From: Perkinsus olseni | Lineage: Eukaryota; Perkinsozoa; Perkinsida | Assembly: GCA_013115125.1 (NCBI GenBank) | Contig: JABANN010000576.1 | Coordinates: 1-20,498 of the forward strand | Length of the DNA stretch: 20,498 nucleotides | Direction of reading: 5' to 3' | Shown here: piece by piece, positions 18,616-20,498 of the stretch | Position numbering within the stretch: position 1 is the first letter of the stretch | Layout: each line of letters starts with the position of its first letter | The notes under the pieces: generated by a model | Seen by the model: the letters and a program-made list of their open reading frames with translations, nothing else | Databases searched by the model: none | What the model was told of the DNA's origin: nothing | Translations under genes and position numbers: made by a program

Positions 18616-19644
18616 TCAGCTTGGTGGCGGTAAGATGCCTTTGAATCGCAGAGCCCAGAATAGTCTACCCCCGTCCAAGCAGGCATCGTTCGTTTGAAAG
18701 AAATTAACATATTTCAGTTTTGAAATGAGACCAATAGAATGATTGTTAACTCCGCTTACCTTGGTATCCGTGAGGAGATCAGACCCCGCGCCCAGCATCC
18801 TCGTTATGGCGGTGAAGTCATACTGCCAATGTGCTTGAATAGTAAATAGTCGATCAGGTTGAGGCTTCCGTGAGGCTGTCGTCTGAATATAGTCGTACAA
18901 CTTTTTGTTGAGGACCTCGCTTTGTTTGGAACCATCATAACAATTATGACCATCATTACTGTAACATTGGATAGAGGGGTCCCAGTTCGGATCAGAGCAC
19001 CTGCCTTCACCTTCAACTACGAATACACTGCCACCTAAATACAGCAATGGTGGAAGGCAAGGTCCTGTATCACTACTCCTATTACCTCCCTCTGTCTTAG
19101 ACATATCCATAGCTTGGCCAACAGTAAGGCCTTTAAGTCTGTCACATGAACCATCAGATCCAATAGACTTCATAAGTCCGAGCTCAGCCATGAGGTTCCA
19201 TACTTTACTTTTACAATCATCATTATTAGGAGAATAGTGACTATTAGCCACCACTACCAATTCAAAAGGATGAGCATTAGCCCAACTAATAACCTCTCCT
19301 AAAGCTTTCTCCAACGAGTGGTTAACAGGAAAATCCGAATGATGCATGACTATACCATCATCAGTACATGCCGGTCGAAGGTCGAAGGCTCTAACACCAC
19401 ATTCCAGCTGTCTAGTTAGATTCCCTTCTTGGTTCTTTAACGATCTCCAGAGTGGGTGCTGTCTGGTGTAGTACCCAGTGCCCGCGTTATGAGACCTAAT
19501 GATGAGGATGATAGCACCTCCGAGAGTAACAATAACCCACCTGAGCATAGGCCATTCGTTGAGGGGGATATCCTTTATCGACCGCGTGAAAGACCTTACC
19601 AATGACAAGATCGCTGCATTCACGAGCACTACTGAGAGACGCAT
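18616..19644 (-). CDS. PI-PLC X-domain (phosphatidylinositol phospholipase C-like) protein
   Basis: About 327 residues in two exons (19644-19541 and 19495-18616) joined across a 45-base intron. The ATG at 19644 opens a hydrophobic, signal-peptide-like start (LSVVLVNAAILSLV). Removing the intron gives PMLRSHNAGTGYY, with His37 as the first catalytic histidine; then NLTRQLECGVRAFDLRP and IVMHHSDFPVN, with His86/His87 as the second; then WANAHPFELVVV, the usual helix and strand of the X domain. The C-terminal part (KLKYVNFFQTNDACLDGG) fits the last strands of the barrel. There is no Y domain, PH or C2 domain, so this is the short, bacterial-like/PLCXD class, which acts on phosphoinositides or GPI-type lipids, probably in the secretory path. 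A GTAAGC at about 18760 looks like a donor, but reading through it keeps conserved-looking sequence. Confidence 0.87.
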   Translation of the reverse strand: MRLSVVLVNAAILSLVRSFTRSIKDIPLNEWPMLRWVIVTLGGAIILIIRSHNAGTGYYTRQHPLWRSLKNQEGNLTRQLECGVRAFDLRPACTDDGIVMHHSDFPVNHSLEKALGEVISWANAHPFELVVVANSHYSPNNDDCKSKVWNLMAELGLMKSIGSDGSCDRLKGLTVGQAMDMSKTEGGNRSSDTGPCLPPLLYLGGSVFVVEGEGRCSDPNWDPSIQCYSNDGHNCYDGSKQSEVLNKKLYDYIQTTASRKPQPDRLFTIQAHWQYDFTAITRMLGAGSDLLTDTKVSGVNNHSIGLISKLKYVNFFQTNDACLDGGRLFWALRFKGILPPPS

Positions 19645-20498
19645 TGACACGAATGCTAGAGAACTTCTGCGGATGCCAAGAGATCACACGGGAGTGGGCG
19701 CGTTAGGGCTCAGTATGTCGATTCTAAGCAGGTCATTTGTGAAGAGACCTGTGCGAGCAGCACAGGGAAGGAGGTCTCTTCAAGTGGGAACGGAATCATA
19801 CCCGTCCATCAATAGAGGAAGACTTATCCCGAAATAAAAAGCAGGTAAATTCTAGTCCCGCTGGACGGTAGACAATCAGACGTCAACGACAGTGACGCAA
19901 CGCTTCCTGAGCTACGGAAGCTCTCAGCTGCCGACACTACGATTCTTAAGAGGAAGAGGACCGTACGGGAAGAAAAGTAGGAGACTTCCCACTCCAATCT
20001 TCGAGCGTGAAGTGACGTTAACTCAACTGCCTCCGGAGGATCGTGCGTAACGTTTCAAAACCTCCTCGAACCCATTTCGTGGCGCGTGACGCATGCACGA
20101 TAGTAGGGGCACAGGTCTGGGAGGTAAATCGCATGGTTAGTGGATAACAGTGAGCAGGGGACATGACTGCACGGTGGACGGTAGCATTCACCATTCCAGA
20201 TGGAATCCACGAGATGGATTTTGGGACTCTGGGAAAAATGAAATATGATGACGATGGCGCCGTGTCGTGTCACAACAACGGCGCCTAGAGTAGCGCATTC
20301 CCAACACTGAGGAGCTTGCAAGTGGATCTGAACATCTGAGCAGCACTGGCACTCATGTCGACAATGATACACGAAGTGTCATCACGTGACTAGGAAGCTG
20401 CGTCCTCGGGCAGGATGTTGCGCCTTGTAGGACCAGTGACTCCTTATACGTAACTCAAGACGCGGCAAGTAGCAGTGACAATGTTGTACGAAAGCGGA
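19645..20498. other. No recognisable gene; upstream region of PI-PLC
   Basis: I find no convincing coding exon in these 854 bases on either strand. The longest minus-strand frame (20055-20372) is Cys/His-rich by chance, starts at a GTG and matches no family I know. The region presumably holds the PI-PLC promoter and the flank of a gene to the right. It has several TGACG/CGTCA-type words and one strong inverted repeat at 20256-20285. Confidence 0.5.
20256..20285. repeat. Perfect 8-bp inverted repeat (GGCGCCGT ... ACGGCGCC)
   Basis: GGCGCCGT at 20256-20263 and its exact reverse complement at 20278-20285 flank a 14-base spacer. It could form a hairpin or bind a dimeric factor. No run of T follows, so it is not a simple terminator. 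Confidence 0.6.

Noticed and set aside
18467-18697. Plus-strand 76-codon ORF overlapping the PI-PLC 3' end
   Set aside because: No domain, no family resemblance, and it is antisense to a well-supported coding exon.
19496-19540. Membrane-spanning segment in the PI-PLC N-terminus
   Set aside because: It is encoded by a 45-base GT...AG stretch flanked by AG|GT on both sides; removing it keeps the frame and gives the expected MLRSHNAGTGYY, so it is an intron.

Overview
The window is a compact, intron-dense stretch of eukaryotic nuclear DNA. I can support seven genes, all read from the minus strand: a GNAT acetyltransferase (cut by the left edge), a PP6-like protein phosphatase, a TraB-domain protein, a SMYD-type SET/MYND protein, a full-length orthologue of Plasmodium Kelch13 (K13), a very large CHD chromatin remodeller, and a PI-PLC X-domain protein. 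The best lineage clue is K13: the coiled coil + BTB/T1 + six-blade Kelch order and the near-identical motifs at the BTB/Kelch junction are known from apicomplexans and relatives, so an alveolate is likely. Dense tiny introns, short spacers and a one-way gene array would fit a perkinsid such as Perkinsus, but that genus call is an inference.

Layout, left to right on the plus strand (so each gene reads right to left): 1-593 GNAT first exon, with an AGT microsatellite inside its intron; 933-2434 phosphatase; 2726-3664 TraB; 3751-5767 SMYD; 5958-8997 K13; 9377-18339 CHD; 18616-19644 PI-PLC; 19645-20498 no recognisable gene. Spacers run from about 90 to 380 bases.

Nearly every gene is broken into short exons by introns mostly 34-71 bases long. 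I resolved about 67 introns by requiring GT...AG ends, unbroken frame and restored family motifs: 6 in the phosphatase, 8 in SMYD, 20 in K13, 32 in CHD and 1 in PI-PLC; TraB has none that I can see. Several introns are multiples of three without stops, so a simple ORF search reads straight through them and invents false insertions, including a false membrane segment in the PI-PLC.

The genes do not form an obvious pathway. CHD and SMYD are chromatin/methylation factors, the phosphatase is a signalling enzyme, K13 in Plasmodium works at endocytic structures, and PI-PLC and TraB act on lipids and at membranes. The most interesting signals are K13 with its resistance-associated positions readable, a tRNA T-arm-like 20-mer shared by introns of two neighbouring genes, a triplicated splice donor, and an excess of exons that begin with GT just after the intron AG.
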